Numbered from the stretch's first letter, positions 34,453 through 46,578 are shown. The stretch is 64,000 bases of DNA from Otatea glauca (GCA_036346275.1 JAYEVK010000193.1:1-64000), one strand, 5' to 3'. Program-made: numbers and translations. The notes: generated by a model from the sequence alone, not told the origin.

Positions 34453-37400
34453 ATGTCGTGGCCGGAGTGCTCCGCGCAAGATAGCCGTGGCGCCGCAGTG
34501 AAGAAGGGCTTCTCATGCCGCAGACCTTTCCTACCGAGGGTGCCGACGGGGCCGCCACCCAAGGCCGCGGGCGACGAGGTCGTGGTGCCCGCCCTCTTCG
34601 AGCGCTGCTTTGGCTCACGCACCTGCTCGCCCAGTGGGCTGCCGTCTCACTACAAGGTGGAGGTGCACCATCTCAACCCCAATGGGGTCCTCCACATCGC
34701 CATCTTCATCACGCCGCGCGAGGCCTTCCCGGGATCGAGCCAGACTGGCGCTAGGGAGGCACTTCTTCCGTGCAAGGCTCGAAAGACAGCCGCCGGACGC
34801 CGTGGCGCTGGTGGCCTCGGCCCTCCGCCTTCGCCTTGCCGAGCACGGAGTACTGGAGGTAAACCGCCTCGCCCAACAAGGGTCGGGCGCTCAATGGCTC
34901 TACGCTCGTAACGCCGGCGACATAGCCGCCTGCTTCACCGGCGAAGCTTCCCATGGCGAGGAGCGGTGGAACCGGGCGCCAAAAGAGGGAGAAGAATGAA
35001 GCCGCCCCGATCGTGGAGCGATCAGGGCTCAAAGGAGGCGGGGCTCACCGGGACGTTGTTGTGTGCGCTTTATGGGGATGCGCGTGCAACCCCAGGCAAA
35101 GCCGCACCCTTGTTCCGTGATGCGGGCCGTCCGACCGGCGAGGATGGCAGAGCCCGAGTTGGCCGCGCTCGAGGTGGAGGCCCGGGTGGCGCTGTTACGT
35201 GGAGGTGCACGGTGGCTACGGTGGCCACCGAGCCATTCTCGACGCCTCACCCACCAACTGTAAGTCGGTGAAATTTCTTTTCGCTTCTTTTCTTTGTCCC
35301 TAGCACTTGGTCCGACCGCATTCCCGCATCCTCTTAGGGGCTCACGGGATGTCTTCCGGGCGCCGCTCCCGGGATAAGGAGGCGCGCGCCGCCGGCGAAG
35401 ACGGCTAGAGGGTCGACTCTCCCGCAAGAAGCGAAGGAGGAAAGGAGGAAGAAGAAGCATAAGGAGCGCAGAACGGTTGCATGGCGAGGATGTGTCAAGT
35501 CCACCGCCGTGGGGACAACCTCCACCGACACGGCAGAGCGCCCGACCATCCCTATGGTGCGTTTTTCCCGACCACGACCGGGCGGCGCCGAGCGTGGACT
35601 CCGGCCGAGGGCGACACCACGGCCCCGTGGCGCGGATCCCCGTGCGGGGTGATCTTGCGTCGCGGTTGTCGCAGCGCCTACTGAGGCGGCCGGGGAAGCG
35701 ACCACCGACGACTCCCTTGGCGGGGGGCAAAGAAGAGGCGCCTGTGCCATGTACCCGCCGCCTTGTAAGTGTTCCCCTTTTCTTTTCTTCTTATTGGAGC
35801 ATTTTTGCAAGAAAGCCACCGAGCGACTCTTGAATCTTTGTAACGCAGCGCTTACACGGCGTGGACTGCGTATGCGGCCGCATGCTCGCAAGTAGCAGCA
35901 CGGCGATTTCGGGCGACCGATCGGGTCGGTGGCGGTCGCAGTGTCGCGGCCGAGGGCGCGGTCGCCGAGGACGGGCCTCACCCGGAGGTCGAGGCCAAGA
36001 AGAGCTTCGCCGCCTCGGCGGTACCCCACCGGACGACGTGATCGCCCTTTCGAGGATGAGACGCGGTGCCGCCGGCGATCGTGTGGGCCGAGGCGAGCCG
36101 GTGACGGAGGTGCTCGACCCTTTGTCCCAGGGGAGGTGCCGACCGATGCCCTCGTGCGTGGTCGCCGAGGGTTTCAAGGGTTGACCTCATCGCCTTGCCC
36201 ATGGTGCTTTGGACGGCGACGCCCCGCCCGAACGGGCGAACGAGGGCGTGGCCGCCGTGTAGTCCCTGCCCGGCGCATAGGCCCGGAGGAGAGCGAGTGG
36301 GCCGCCCGGCAAAGCGCGCCGACGCGGGCCGAGATAGGCGATCCAGAAGGTCCGGCTCGCCCGAGTCTTCCACTGTGGCGCCGCACGATGGTCGGGAGTC
36401 CCGCGCCGCCTGTAAGTCACCAAAAGCTCGACTTGTTGCACATTTTTGATAGTTCTTCCGTGGGACTAACTGAGTGTCCACGCTTTTGCAAAGACTTGCG
36501 CTCGCCGCGGCGCCAGTTGAGCTCCTGCAGCAGCTCGACACCAATGGGCGATCAGCAGCGGAGGAGTGCAATCACCGCGCTTGAGTCGCGCTTAGTCCAG
36601 AGGCCATGGACATCGCGGTCGGAGCGGTGGAGATCCGCGGGGCTTGAAGAGGCCACGAAGGCTCTTTTATGATGAGCGCCGGGAGCCAAGGTCTTGAGGG
36701 CGAAGTGGTGGAACTGGAGTCCTCTCGACGGAGGTCACCGAGGCCAAGGATGCCGCTGTCGCGGAGGGGATCGCGCAGACGCAGTAATCCGCCGCGACCG
36801 AGCGAAACCAGCTCGGGATGCCGACCGAGTTCGCTCCGAAGCGGTGATCGCCGAAGGACTCGGCCGAGCCGAGGACTTCATATGAGGCGCCAAGAAGGAA
36901 GCCGCAATCGACCAACTCGCGCCGGTAAGTGTCTCAATTCTTCAATTAAGTCTGGGGTGCGACCCATAGGGCGAACTTATCCAAATCGCCGCACCGCAGA
37001 GGCGCAGAAGAATCGGAAGCCGCCTGGAGGCGCAGAGAACGGCATAGATGCTCGCGACGCAGGATCGTGGCCCGACGAGGCCCAGCGGCGTTGAAGGTTG
37101 TGGAGGACGGTCGGGCGAGATGGGCGCCGAACCGAGGCCCTTCGCAAGGCCGGCCGAAGTTCGCGATCGCATCCTTGAGCCGGCAGCCCGAGTGCCCTTG
37201 CCCCGTGCTAGCCCGGTGCCGACTTCGAGAGGAGGCGGTGATCATCGGCGCCGCGCTTGAGCTTCGCCGGCGCCGGTCAACACCGCCTCGCACTACGACG
37301 CATCGATCGACTCGCGGTGGTGGGCAGCGGGCGAGCGGAACCGACCGACGAGGAGATCGACAGTTTGAGCTCCGGTCGAGCCGCACGCCCGGGAGATCGC

Positions 37401-37492
37401 CACCACATCCCGCCGCAGTTGCCCTCCAGAAGTGAGACACCAACTCTCCGCCTCGCCATCTGGCCGCCCACCGTGAAGAATAAAAATAGTTA
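34453..37492 (+). pseudogene. Antisense ORF, putative gypsy-type transposon domain
   Basis: From the ATG at 34453 the product begins MSWPECSAQD. It then shows the block ALFERCFG, HHLNPNGVLHIAIFIT, GIEPDWRLWRHFFRARLE, typical of the plant protein family annotated as putative gypsy type transposon (PF04195, from memory). The function of that family is unknown. At least four GTAAGT donors on this strand (35260, 35765, 36412, 36925) are each followed by T-rich stretches and AG acceptors (near 35310, 35850, 36493, 37000), so the ORF is apparently spliced. The 3' part (36480-37440) is rich in Ala, Glu and Arg and looks coiled-coil. It ends at a TAG near 37490 after VKNKNS. Frameshifts occur throughout the GC-rich exons. 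Confidence 0.75.
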
Positions 37493-38157
37493 GCTTTATC
37501 CTTTTTAGATTGTAAAGACTGCTATGTAAACAATCTTGAATTTATCAAGTTCCAAAATCGCTCTCATCCTCTCTTCAGATTTAGGGTGAGTGTTTGATCG
37601 ACCATAGCCATAAGGACCGCAGGGTCACTTATGCGTAGGTTGGGTCGTTTTGGGAGGGGCGAGGTGGATTGGAGACTTGGCTATGCAGTGGTTAGGCGCA
37701 CTTGTGAGGGATAGGAGTGTTCTAGACCAGCCAAGGATCTTTCCACTTGGGCACTTCCTTCTTCCGCGAAGTGCTACTTAGCAACCATAGCCGCTGGGGC
37801 GTAGGCCGTAACACTTGGGTTGAGAGGGTTACCGCCGGATGGACCTCATGACCAACGGGTCACGCACTCATAAGCGCTGGGATAGCCGAAGTTCGTGCGG
37901 GGAGGAGGTTCCGCCGACCCAAAGGTCACTCCACTGTACTTCCTTCTTCCGCGAAGTGTTAGCAACCATAGCCGCTGGGGCGTAGGCTGTAGCACTTGGG
38001 TCGAAGGGGTTACCGCTCGGGAAGGACCTTGTGGTCGGTTGGGTCATCAACCCGCGCAAGCACCGACCGGGAGCAGCCTGAACGGGGGCGCCGAAGGGCA
38101 GCCCCCGAGTCGTCGCATGGCGACCAGGTGCTCGGAAGGTAAAAAGTAAAGAGCATG
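37493..38157 (+). repeat. Region with a 188-bp-spaced direct repeat
   Basis: After the antisense ORF the sequence turns AT-rich (possible 3' end of its transcript at 37490-37580). It then carries two direct copies of TTCCTTCTTCCGCGAAGTG followed by AGCAACCATAGCCGCTGGGG, at about 37756 and 37942, each leading into an ACACTTGGGT-type segment. No coding role is evident. Confidence 0.75.
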
Positions 38158-39480
38158 CTAGGAAGAGGAAAAGAGTTTAGGATAGAATCGCTTAACTTTT
38201 CTATATTCCATGCATTCGAAGGATGCGCCGTCGGCGCCCTTGAGTCGAAGGTGCCGTGCCTGAGGATCTCTACGACGTGAAGGGGCCATCCCAGGGGCCG
38301 ATACTTGTGCTTATCCTTGTCGGTTTGGACCCGCCAGACTGTGTCGCCAAGATCGAACGATCGCCTCAACCTCGACGGCCGTGATAACGCCGCAGAGCTT
38401 GTTGATACCGCCGATCGCAGATGGCTACGCCATGCGCCTCGCCGAGCTGGTCGACGGCGCCTTGTTGTGCGGCGAGCCCCGAGCCTCCTCGGCTTGTAAT
38501 CTTGGGCGCCATACTCCTGTGTCCGCTTCAAGCAAGATGGCTTCAAAGACCAGATACCATGAAGAACGGTGTGAACCCGGCTGTTCGGTCGGCGTGGTCC
38601 GCAGACTCCAGAGGACGGAGGGTAGCTCGGTCACCCAAAGCCGCCAAGTGCTTGAGCCGAGATCCGCGGCTTGAGCCCTTGAAGGATCATGCCGCTTGCG
38701 CGCCGACTGGCCGTTGGTCCGCGGATGGGCCACGCACGCCCAATCGACGCGGATGTTGAAGTCATCGCAGAACTCGAGGAACTCCTTCCCGTGAACTGCG
38801 TTCGCTGTCGGTGATGATGGAGTTTGGGACTCAACCAAAGACTATGTCGCGAAGAAGATGGCCGCTTGTGCCGACGTGACGCCACGACGCTTGGCCTCTA
38901 TCCATTTGGTGAACTTGTCCACCGCGACGAGCAAATGGGTAAAGCCCCGGGCGCTTGAAAGGCCCGACCAGATCGAGTCCCCAAACCGCAAAAGCCACGG
39001 ATGGGGTCGCCTCGCAAGGCTCGAGCCGGCAGATGTTCGCCGCAAAGAATTGGCATCCTTCGCAGTGCGCACGATGTGCTCGGCGTCGGACATGGCGGTC
39101 GGCCAATAGAAACCTTGCCGAAAGGCCTTTCCCACAAGAGATCGGGCGCAGCTGGTGACCGCAAATTCCGCTATGTATGTCGCCCGCAGCTGTTTCCTTG
39201 GTCGGCCAGATGCACTTTTGGAGGACCCCGAGGGGCCTTTTGTAAAGGTCCTGGGCCGACCAGACGAAAGACTTTGCTCACGGGCGAGGCGCCGGCCTCG
39301 GCCGGTCGGGGGAAGTGACCCGTCCACAAACGATCTATGAAGGGCTTTCTCCGGTCGGACTCGGTCGCTAGCACGCGCGGCTCGACCGGCCAAGTTCACG
39401 CCGATCACATGGCGGCTTCGGGCGACTGCTAGGTAGGTCGGGACTGCTCGGCCACCGTGCCCACTGGATGGAAGGTCGCA
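38158..39480 (-). pseudogene. Gypsy integrase and pol C-terminus
   Basis: Reads in fragments on the minus strand: the zinc-binding HCEGCQFFA, then AVWGLDLVGPFK with the first catalytic Asp, THLLVAVDKFTKWIEAK, ITD with the second, FLEFCDDFNIRVDWACVAHP, RTNGQ and GMILQGLKPR. The polyprotein ends KRFYPKLFSSS at a TAG at 38158-38160. The blocks lie in all three frames because of 1-base indels. Confidence 0.9.
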
Positions 39481-39529
39481 GGAGGTCGCAGACGAAGATC
39501 CCGGGCGGACCGGCTCGCCGGAGGCCGAT

Positions 39530-40140
39530 TGGCTAGGTAGCCGGGCCGCTATTGTAGCATCGGTAGTTGTGGTGAAGCTCAAGCCCTTGAACCGCTCTTC
39601 GAGCCCGCGCACTTCTCGACAAGACGAGGCCATACGGGCGTCCCTGAGCTCCGCGGCCTTCATGACTTGGTCGACGACAAGCTTGGAGTCCCGTGGACGT
39701 GGAGTCGGCGAGCACCGAGGTCGGCAATGATCCGAGACCGCTGACGAGGGCCTCGTGATCGGCGACGTTGTTGGTGGCGCCGAAAGCGTACCGATGGCGA
39801 TCAAGCCTGCTCCCGAGCGGAGATGATGACGACCGCGCCGCGCCATTCTTGTTGTAAGACCCATCGGACATTGTCCAAAGGCTCGGGTCTTCGATCACCG
39901 TGGTGCTCGGGTTTCGTCCACTCGGCGACGGTCGCTAGGGCTCGCGACTTGATCGCCGCCCGAGGGACGATGTGATGTCGTGGCCGAGCTCGAGCGCCCA
40001 CTTGGCTATCCTTCCCGAGGCGCCGCGGTTATGACGATCTCGCCGAAGCGGGACGTGGTCACCACAAAGGATGGTGTGCCGATCGGCGTAGTGGACAATC
40101 TTTCTTCGCAATGAGCACCGCAGAGAGAAGCTTCGCACTG
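39530..40140 (-). pseudogene. Gypsy RNase H
   Basis: WTMSDGSYNKNGAA carries the first RNase H acidic residue. It is followed by RYAFGATNNVADHEALVSGL with the conserved Glu. Upstream fragments LAKWALELGHDI belong to the connection domain. Frames shift between blocks. Confidence 0.85.
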
Positions 40141-40599
40141 TGGGTACCGAGCCTTGACTCGTAAAGGACCTCGCTAATGAAGTAAACCGCCGTTGTACCT
40201 TGAGTTCGCGCCTTCTTCCGCCGCTTCCACCACGAGGCCGCTACCGGGCGACTTGGGTAGTGGCGGCGATGTAGAGAACAATGGTTCACTGGTGCCGGGC
40301 GACCAGATCGGAGGCGAGGACAGAAGGCCTTCAGCGTGAGGGCCTCCCGAGCCTCCGGTCCAAATGGCGGTCGGATCTCTTGAGTAGCTCGTAGAGTGGC
40401 ATTCGCGCCGCCGAGGCGAGACACAAACGGCTCAAAGCCGCCAGCATTCTTGGTCACCGACCCCTTTGAGGTTGCCGATTGGGCCCATCCTTGCGATCGC
40501 CGATATCTTCTCTGGTTGGCCTCGATGCCTCGCCGAGACAATGAAGCCAAGGAGCTTCCTTTGGGGACCCCAAGACGATTTTCGGATTGAGCTTTATGC

Positions 40600-41990
40600 G
40601 GAACCGCCAAGGTTCGCGAAGGTCTCTTCCGTGTCGGGATAAGGTCGCCGGCCTTCTTGATCTTTACGACAATATCGCCGACGACACCTCAACGTTACGG
40701 CCGATCCGTCATTGAAGCACGCTTGCATACATCGCCGTATGTAGCGCCCGCGTTTTTAGGCCGAACGGCATTGTAACGTAGCGTAATCGAGCCGAACGGA
40801 GTAATGAAGGAAGTCGCGAGCTGGTCGGACTCCTTTAGCGCAACTGTGGTAGCCCGAGTAGGCATCCGAAAGAGAGGGACTCGCACCTGCGGTGGAGTCG
40901 ATGACTTGGTCGATGCGGGCAAAGGAACGATCCTTGGGACACGCTTTGTCGAGACTCGTATAGTCAACGCACATCCTCCATTGCCCATTTTTCTTTTTAC
41001 AAGTACAGTGGTTGGCTAGCCACCGGGTGGCGACCTCTTTACGAACCCCGCAGCCTGTAAGTTTGGCGGTCTCTCCCTATGATCATGCGCCTCTCCTCGC
41101 CGGCGGCGCAGCGCTGGGCGACCGGCTTTGAGCCCGGTCGGATGCTCAAGGAGTGCTCGCGACTTTGGGATTCCCGCATGTCGGAGGACCTCCATGCGAA
41201 GACGCTCTTTGTTGGTGCGGAGGAGTCGACGAGCCGCTTCCTATTTGGCGGGAGCGTGGTTCGATCCGCACGGTCTTGGTCGGATCACGAGGATCGACCG
41301 CGACCTCCTTCGTGTCCTCGGCGGACTTGAGGATCCCGCCCCGACTTGCCGGACTCGGGGCGGATTCCGAGGCTTCCTCTTGAGGTTGTCGAGCTCGGCA
41401 GACGCGATGATCGCCGAGGCAAGCTTCACAACCGCCGCGCGCAGTTGTAGGCAAGTTGGGAAGATGATGCCACGGTGATGACTCGTGGCCCGGCATCTTC
41501 ACTTGAGGTAGGCGAGCCGGGGACCGCCATGAACTTGGCGTAACACGGCCTTCCCAGATGGCATGGTAAGAACCGGGAAATCCACGACCTCAAAAGTGAG
41601 GGTCTCGCGGAAGTTTCCGGCCCCAGAAGGTAACGGGCGGTCGACCGCCCGAGTGGATGGGCTCTGGCCGTGAATGACGCCATGGAAAGGCGCTTTGTCG
41701 GGTCGGAGGGTTGAGCGCGGATTCTATAGCGCCGAGCGCCTCGACGTAGAGGATGTTGAGGGCCGCCATCGGCCCATCGCACCTTTGAAAGGCGCTTCTT
41801 CCTCACGACGGGCCGACCACCGGGGTATCTCCCCGCCGTGGAACGTGGTCGATGATCGGTTCGATCAAAGGTGATCGGAACTCGACCACCGGAGGTATCG
41901 GGGACGATGGCGCGACGTGTGGACCTCGCGATAAGCGAGCTTGAGCCGACGCTTGCCCGCGATAGCAGCCGGTCCTCCAAAGATCATGAG
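40600..41990 (-). pseudogene. Gypsy protease and reverse transcriptase
   Basis: MCVDYTSLDKACPKD, RIDQVIDSTAG, SDAYSGYHS and KESDQLATSFITPFGSI followed by KNAGATY are diagnostic of Tat reverse transcriptases. The active-site segment near 40655-40690 reads VGDIVVKI in one frame where YVDDIVVKI is expected, so an active-site Asp is lost. The protease region upstream (about 41400-41990) is recognised mainly by position. Confidence 0.85.
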
Positions 41991-43826
41991 GCACCGCCGG
42001 GTTCGTGGAACTCGCCGTCGCTTTTTCTCGCGCGACCGCGGCAGCAGCAGCTTCTTCCCGTGCACGCGGGCGCTATGGGACGCGGAGAGGTAACGCCAGA
42101 CCTCGCAGCCCGGTATTTGTGTTGACGGAGAACCCGTGGTTTGGGCACGGCCGCCCATCAACTTCTCGGCGGTCGGGCGCGACGGCCGGTCGCACTCGCC
42201 GCTAGGCGGCGGCCGACGTGGCGACCACTTGTGTCTCGTGGATCTCGCTTCCGTGCCGCCCGCTTGTCGGAGCGGTCGGCGGGACCCGGCGTGGACGCCG
42301 GATTCTAGCCGGGCCTTTCCTCCTCAAAGATGGCCCCACATGCCCTCGCCGAGGCGTGGTTGGTGGCGATATCGAGGAGCTCCTTGGTAGTTTCGGGCTT
42401 GAGGCAACCTAGTTTGTGTACCAAGGCCTTGCAGAGGTGCCAGATGAATGCTCCCACGACATCGGGCCGGAGATGTCGGGAGCTCGCAGAATCGGGCGGA
42501 AAATCGCGGATGTAGTCCCGAGGGTTTCCGTCGCCGCTTGCGCCCTTCAGTCTCAGAGTTTCGTGGCGCCAGGTGCCCGGAAGTTGCCGACGAAGAGGCC
42601 TTCAAGTCGCCCGGGCCGATGGTTTTGGCGGGCAAGTACGAGCCGTGCTCGCCGAGTCCGCGAGGTAGATAGGAAGGTACCGGATGATGAAGAGGTCATC
42701 CGCTGCCCCTCCCGCGGCATGCGAGCCGGTAATCTTCGAGCCGACACCGGTTTGTGGCCCCGGTATTTGGCAATGTTGGTAGGCGCCGGACCGCAGGAAG
42801 TCCGCTCGGGCGGATCTCCGCAGTAACGCCGCGGCCCAGACCGCTTGGCTCGGCCGCGGTGGTGGTGTCCGCCGCAATTCGTGGAGCTGGCGGCCTCTCG
42901 CCATCTTTCTTCGCGCTTCAAGGGTAGCGCGAATGTCGAGGTATCACCGGAGGCGCCGCTCACCGGGCGCGCGAGGCTCGTGTGGCTCGCGGGTGCGGCG
43001 CCGCTGCGTCGGACCCAACCGGCCGGCGGCGCAGACGGGCCCGGCAGTGCGAGGTTGTTCGGGCGATAGAGCGAGGCGTGCATGCGTTGACCACGCCGCC
43101 TACTAGCCCGAGGTTTTGATAAGTGGCTTTGGCCTCGGTCGGCCGGCCCGGAGGCCTCGGCAAAGATTGCACCGCGCCACGCTTTTGGCTTGCTTGGGAA
43201 GAATCGAGGACCGCTTGACTCTTCCGCTGGCTGGGGGTGTGCTCGACGCGCGCTGGCAAGGCCGCCAGCACATGCGGGTCTCGAGCCCTCCCGCCTGTGT
43301 TGGCTCGAGCCTGGTCGAGCTCACTCTTCGCTCCTCCAACTCTTTGCGCTGTTGTTGGAGCTCGGCGCATGGCCCGAGCGCTCAAGACGCTGCTGCTGGT
43401 ACTCTCCCGCGCCGAGTGCGCCGGATAGGAGGTCCCGTGAGCCGCGGGGGCGACGGCCAATCGATAAAGGCTCGCCATGTTGCACTCGCGAGTGCCGCCG
43501 GCGGGCCAGACCGTGGTCGGAGCCGAGTCATGGTGGAAGTGTCTTCCAAAGACTGTGGATGGAGGCCGATGTAGCCACCATCGCCACAAGTTGCGAGCCT
43601 ACGGGTGACATGGTCACCGCCGCCTACAGGAGTTTTCGCCGACGTGGCGAGCACTTCGGTTCCGCCGGGCTCGCAGGGAGCCCCAAGCCGAGCTTAGCGG
43701 TCGCCGGAGAGGACGCCAGCTCTCGGGCGGCGCTGTCCTCCGAGGCGGCGGACGAAGCGTGAGCCCTCCCGCCGGGTGACGGCGAAGTCGAGGAGCCGGC
43801 GGATCCGCCTCCTGGCTGCTAGCCAT
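41991..43826 (-). pseudogene. Gypsy gag
   Basis: Begins MASSQEADPPAPRLRRHP at the ATG at 43824-43826, about 100 bp inside the 5' LTR edge. The rest is an Arg/Ala/Pro-rich series of broken frames with fragments resembling Tat gag (for example MILQ-free capsid-like stretches near 42320-42640). No zinc knuckle could be read with confidence. The assignment rests on position between the LTR and protease. Confidence 0.6.
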
Positions 43827-43923
43827 GCCGCCGCAGGGTGGATGCCATCAGGAGACAAACGGAATCCGAGATGGTGACGAAGACACGCGAGGGTCCCCTA
43901 CAGCGCGCAGAACCCGCCGGCGC

Positions 43924-46494
43924 CGAGCGGCAAGTAAATTTGTAAGTCTAAGGGGTCGCGCTTCCACTCCTCGAATGGTTAGACTCGAGAGTCCAAGATG
44001 CATCGGTTCGGGCCGAAAGTCCCTACCCGCCTCGGATGGCGGTATTGTATTGCTTTGCACAACGCTTTATAGATGAGGCGCTAAATTACTTAATCTCCTC
44101 GCTCTCCCGTGTTCGCTTTTTAGAATCGTTAGTCCCGCCTCCTTTATACGTAAGGAAGGGCAGTGTTACATTGAGAGTCGGGGAAAGGCGAGGCGACCTA
44201 TGCTAGGAGCTCGTCCTTCGTCCCGTGGATCGGTCGCCACACGCCTTGCCCATGCCGGGTCGGTAGCCTTGGTGGTCGTGGAGGTTAGGTATTCCCGGAA
44301 ATAGCGCATTTGCCCTCTCGTGATCCTTACGAACGCCGACGCGGTGTGTGACGTTGGCGCCGCCGGAGGGAGCGGCGCTCAGATCAGACGCGATCGTTGA
44401 TGGGTCGAAGCTTTGACTTCAAGAATACCAAACCTTCTAGGGAAGGAGCCACCGCCTTGTATAGTCACCCGATTGACCTTGTTCGCGGGTACGTGGCGGT
44501 AGGTCGATGAGGGCCTCGACACGCGCCCTCTGCCTCGCCACCTTGGTCCGACGGAGTCGGAGATCCCGCCCGCCAAGGGGGCTTGAGCGCCGTCCGGCCG
44601 GAGTCGGAGATCCCGCCCGCTAAGGGGGTCGGGAGCGCCGTCCGGCCGGAGTCGGAGATCCCGCCCGCCAAAGGGGGGCCGGAGCGCCGTCTCGGCCGGA
44701 TTCGCTTCGCCGGCCGGGAGCGGATGTCTTGTGTGGTCTCGCAGCGATTCGGCGGCTGGCGGCGGGCGCGACTGTTGGTCGAGATATGCTTGAGGCCACT
44801 GCTCGCCGCCGGGCCGCTGGGTACCCTCGTTATTAGTATTCGCCGAGCCCCGAACTCCCGAGCGATTTCGGCTGATTCGGTTGGGGTTGAACTTGGATGA
44901 GTGGTGGTGGGCTCGGCCGGGCGGTCAGCCGACGTTAAGCGATTGCCAGTGTACCCGACGAATCCGACGGCTGCCCCGAGCTTGGCGGGGCATTTGAATC
45001 GCCAAGGCTTTAATCGCCGTTGCACATGCCGAGCATGGCTTGGTGTGCCCCGCCTGCTCGCCTTCTTGATCGCTTTGTTCCGCGCGGACGCCGTCAAGCG
45101 CCGGCATTTACTCTGGAGACGCTTGATCTCCCTTCATCCGGCTATATAAGGGCTTGCTAGAGCGATGGACCCTTAGACCAAAATCCTCCTTTTTGATCCT
45201 TGAAATGGAGGCATCCTTTAGTCTTCAGCTTTGGTGATGATGCCGCGGTAGAAGAAGAAGATCCTTTGGCCGAGCTTTGAAAGTGAACGACCGGGCGATG
45301 GTCGAGCTCGAGGAAGAAGCCGCGCTTGTGATGTAGTTGCCGCTTGCGGTCGCTTGAGGTCGCTCCGAGGCTTAAGGTGGTAAGGAGGCCCTTCTTGAGG
45401 CGATGAAAGCGAGGCGCCGGCCGTTGTCGGGCGGGCCGCTGCCGATGTCGCTGAACGGCAGCAGCGCATGCCATTCCGCGGCTATGTCGGCGGCCTCGCC
45501 GACCGGGCAAGGGTTTACCAAACAGTCGCTCCAACGACTCAGTCCGCCGATCCAAGATCTGTCCCGCCGACCGTGCAAGGCCCGCCGGAAGTTTGATGCG
45601 ATATGTTCCTACCGTAGTGTAGGGTAGGTATCTTTTGAGCTCGCCAGTACCTCATGTAACGTTGTGTAAAGTTTGAGTCTGGCCGCATATAATGAAATCT
45701 TCTTTATGAAATGTCTTCGCGATGAGTTTGCTTTGATTTTAATCGTCGTGGATAGACCGGCCTTGATCGGCAGAACAACCGCGAGTGCTCGCTTAACGTC
45801 GTAGCTAGACGGCGCTTTGGTCGGCAGGCGACCGGATGCCTCGTGAGGTTATGGTGTCCGAGTGCCTTGGTCGGCAGGACGACCGGATGCCTCGTGAGGT
45901 TCTCGTGTCGGAGTGCCTTGGTCGGGCAGGACGACCGGATGCCTCGTGAGGTTCGGGTGTCCGAGTGCCTTGGTCGGCAGGACGACCGGATGCCTCTGTG
46001 AGGTTCTGGTGTCCGAGTGCCTTGGTCGGCAGGACGACCGGATGCCTCTGTGAGGTTCGGTGTCCGAGTGCCTTGGCTGGCAGACGCCGGATGCCTCGCG
46101 AGGTTCGGTGTCCGAGTGCCTTGGTCGGCAGGACGACCGGATGCCTCTGTGAGGTTCGGTGTCCGAAAGTGCCTTGGCCGGCAGACGACCGGATGCCTCT
46201 GTGAGGTTCTCGTGTCCGAGTGCTCGCTTAACGTCGTAGCTGGACGTGGAGTGCTCGCTACCGCCGTAGCTGGACGTGAGTGCTCGCTTACCGTCAGAGC
46301 CGGACGTGCCTTGGCCTGGCAGGACGACCGGATGCCTCGTGAGGTTTCGTGTCCGAAAGTGCTTTGGTCGGCAGACGACCGGATGCCTCTGTGAGGTTCG
46401 GGTGTCCGAGTGCCTTGGTCGGCAGGACGACCGGATGCCTCTGAGAGGTTCGGGTGTCCGAGTGCTCGTTTAAAGTCGTAGGCAGTTCGGGGAT
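43924..46494 (-). repeat. 5' LTR of the Tat Gypsy element
   Basis: About 2571 bp, homologous to 30731-33531. Its inner edge (CGAGCGGCAAG on the plus strand) is followed inside by CGGCGCCGG on the minus strand, resembling the TGGCGCCG-type primer binding site common in grass Gypsy elements. Its outer U3 end is shorter than the 3' LTR by about 100 bp of the short repeat units. The minisatellite spans 45810-46470 with about ten units. Confidence 0.88.
45810..46470 (-). repeat. Minisatellite in the 5' LTR
   Basis: Same 51-54-bp unit as at 32640-33440 (GTGCCTTGGTCGGCAGGACG core) with about ten units. Unit number and order differ from the sister LTR. Confidence 0.88.
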
Positions 46495-46578
46495 GCTGCA
46501 GTTCGAGTTGTGTCGATGAATGTGCTAGGGGGGTTGGTCGGCATGGGCATGCGGCCAGGGCGGATGGTGTGGATGCAG

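Larger units (their letters stand above)
30731..46494 (-). mobile_element. Ty3/Gypsy retrotransposon, Tat (RIRE2-like) lineage
   Basis: A 15.76-kb element with 2.6-2.8-kb LTRs and target duplication GCTGC at 30726-30730 and 46495-46499. Gag and pol read on the minus strand from about 43826 to 38158 (gag, protease, reverse transcriptase, RNase H, integrase). Between pol and the 3' LTR lies a 4.6-kb region carrying an ORF on the opposite strand, a hallmark of Tat elements. Every coding block is broken by many short indels. It landed in the pre-integrase codons of the outer Copia, and the Copia frame rejoins across it. Confidence 0.93.

Noticed and set aside
35029..36029. Long minus-strand frames (over 230 codons) in the Tat element
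   Set aside because: High GC content opens frames on both strands. The plus-strand frame carries the recognisable domain and splice signals.
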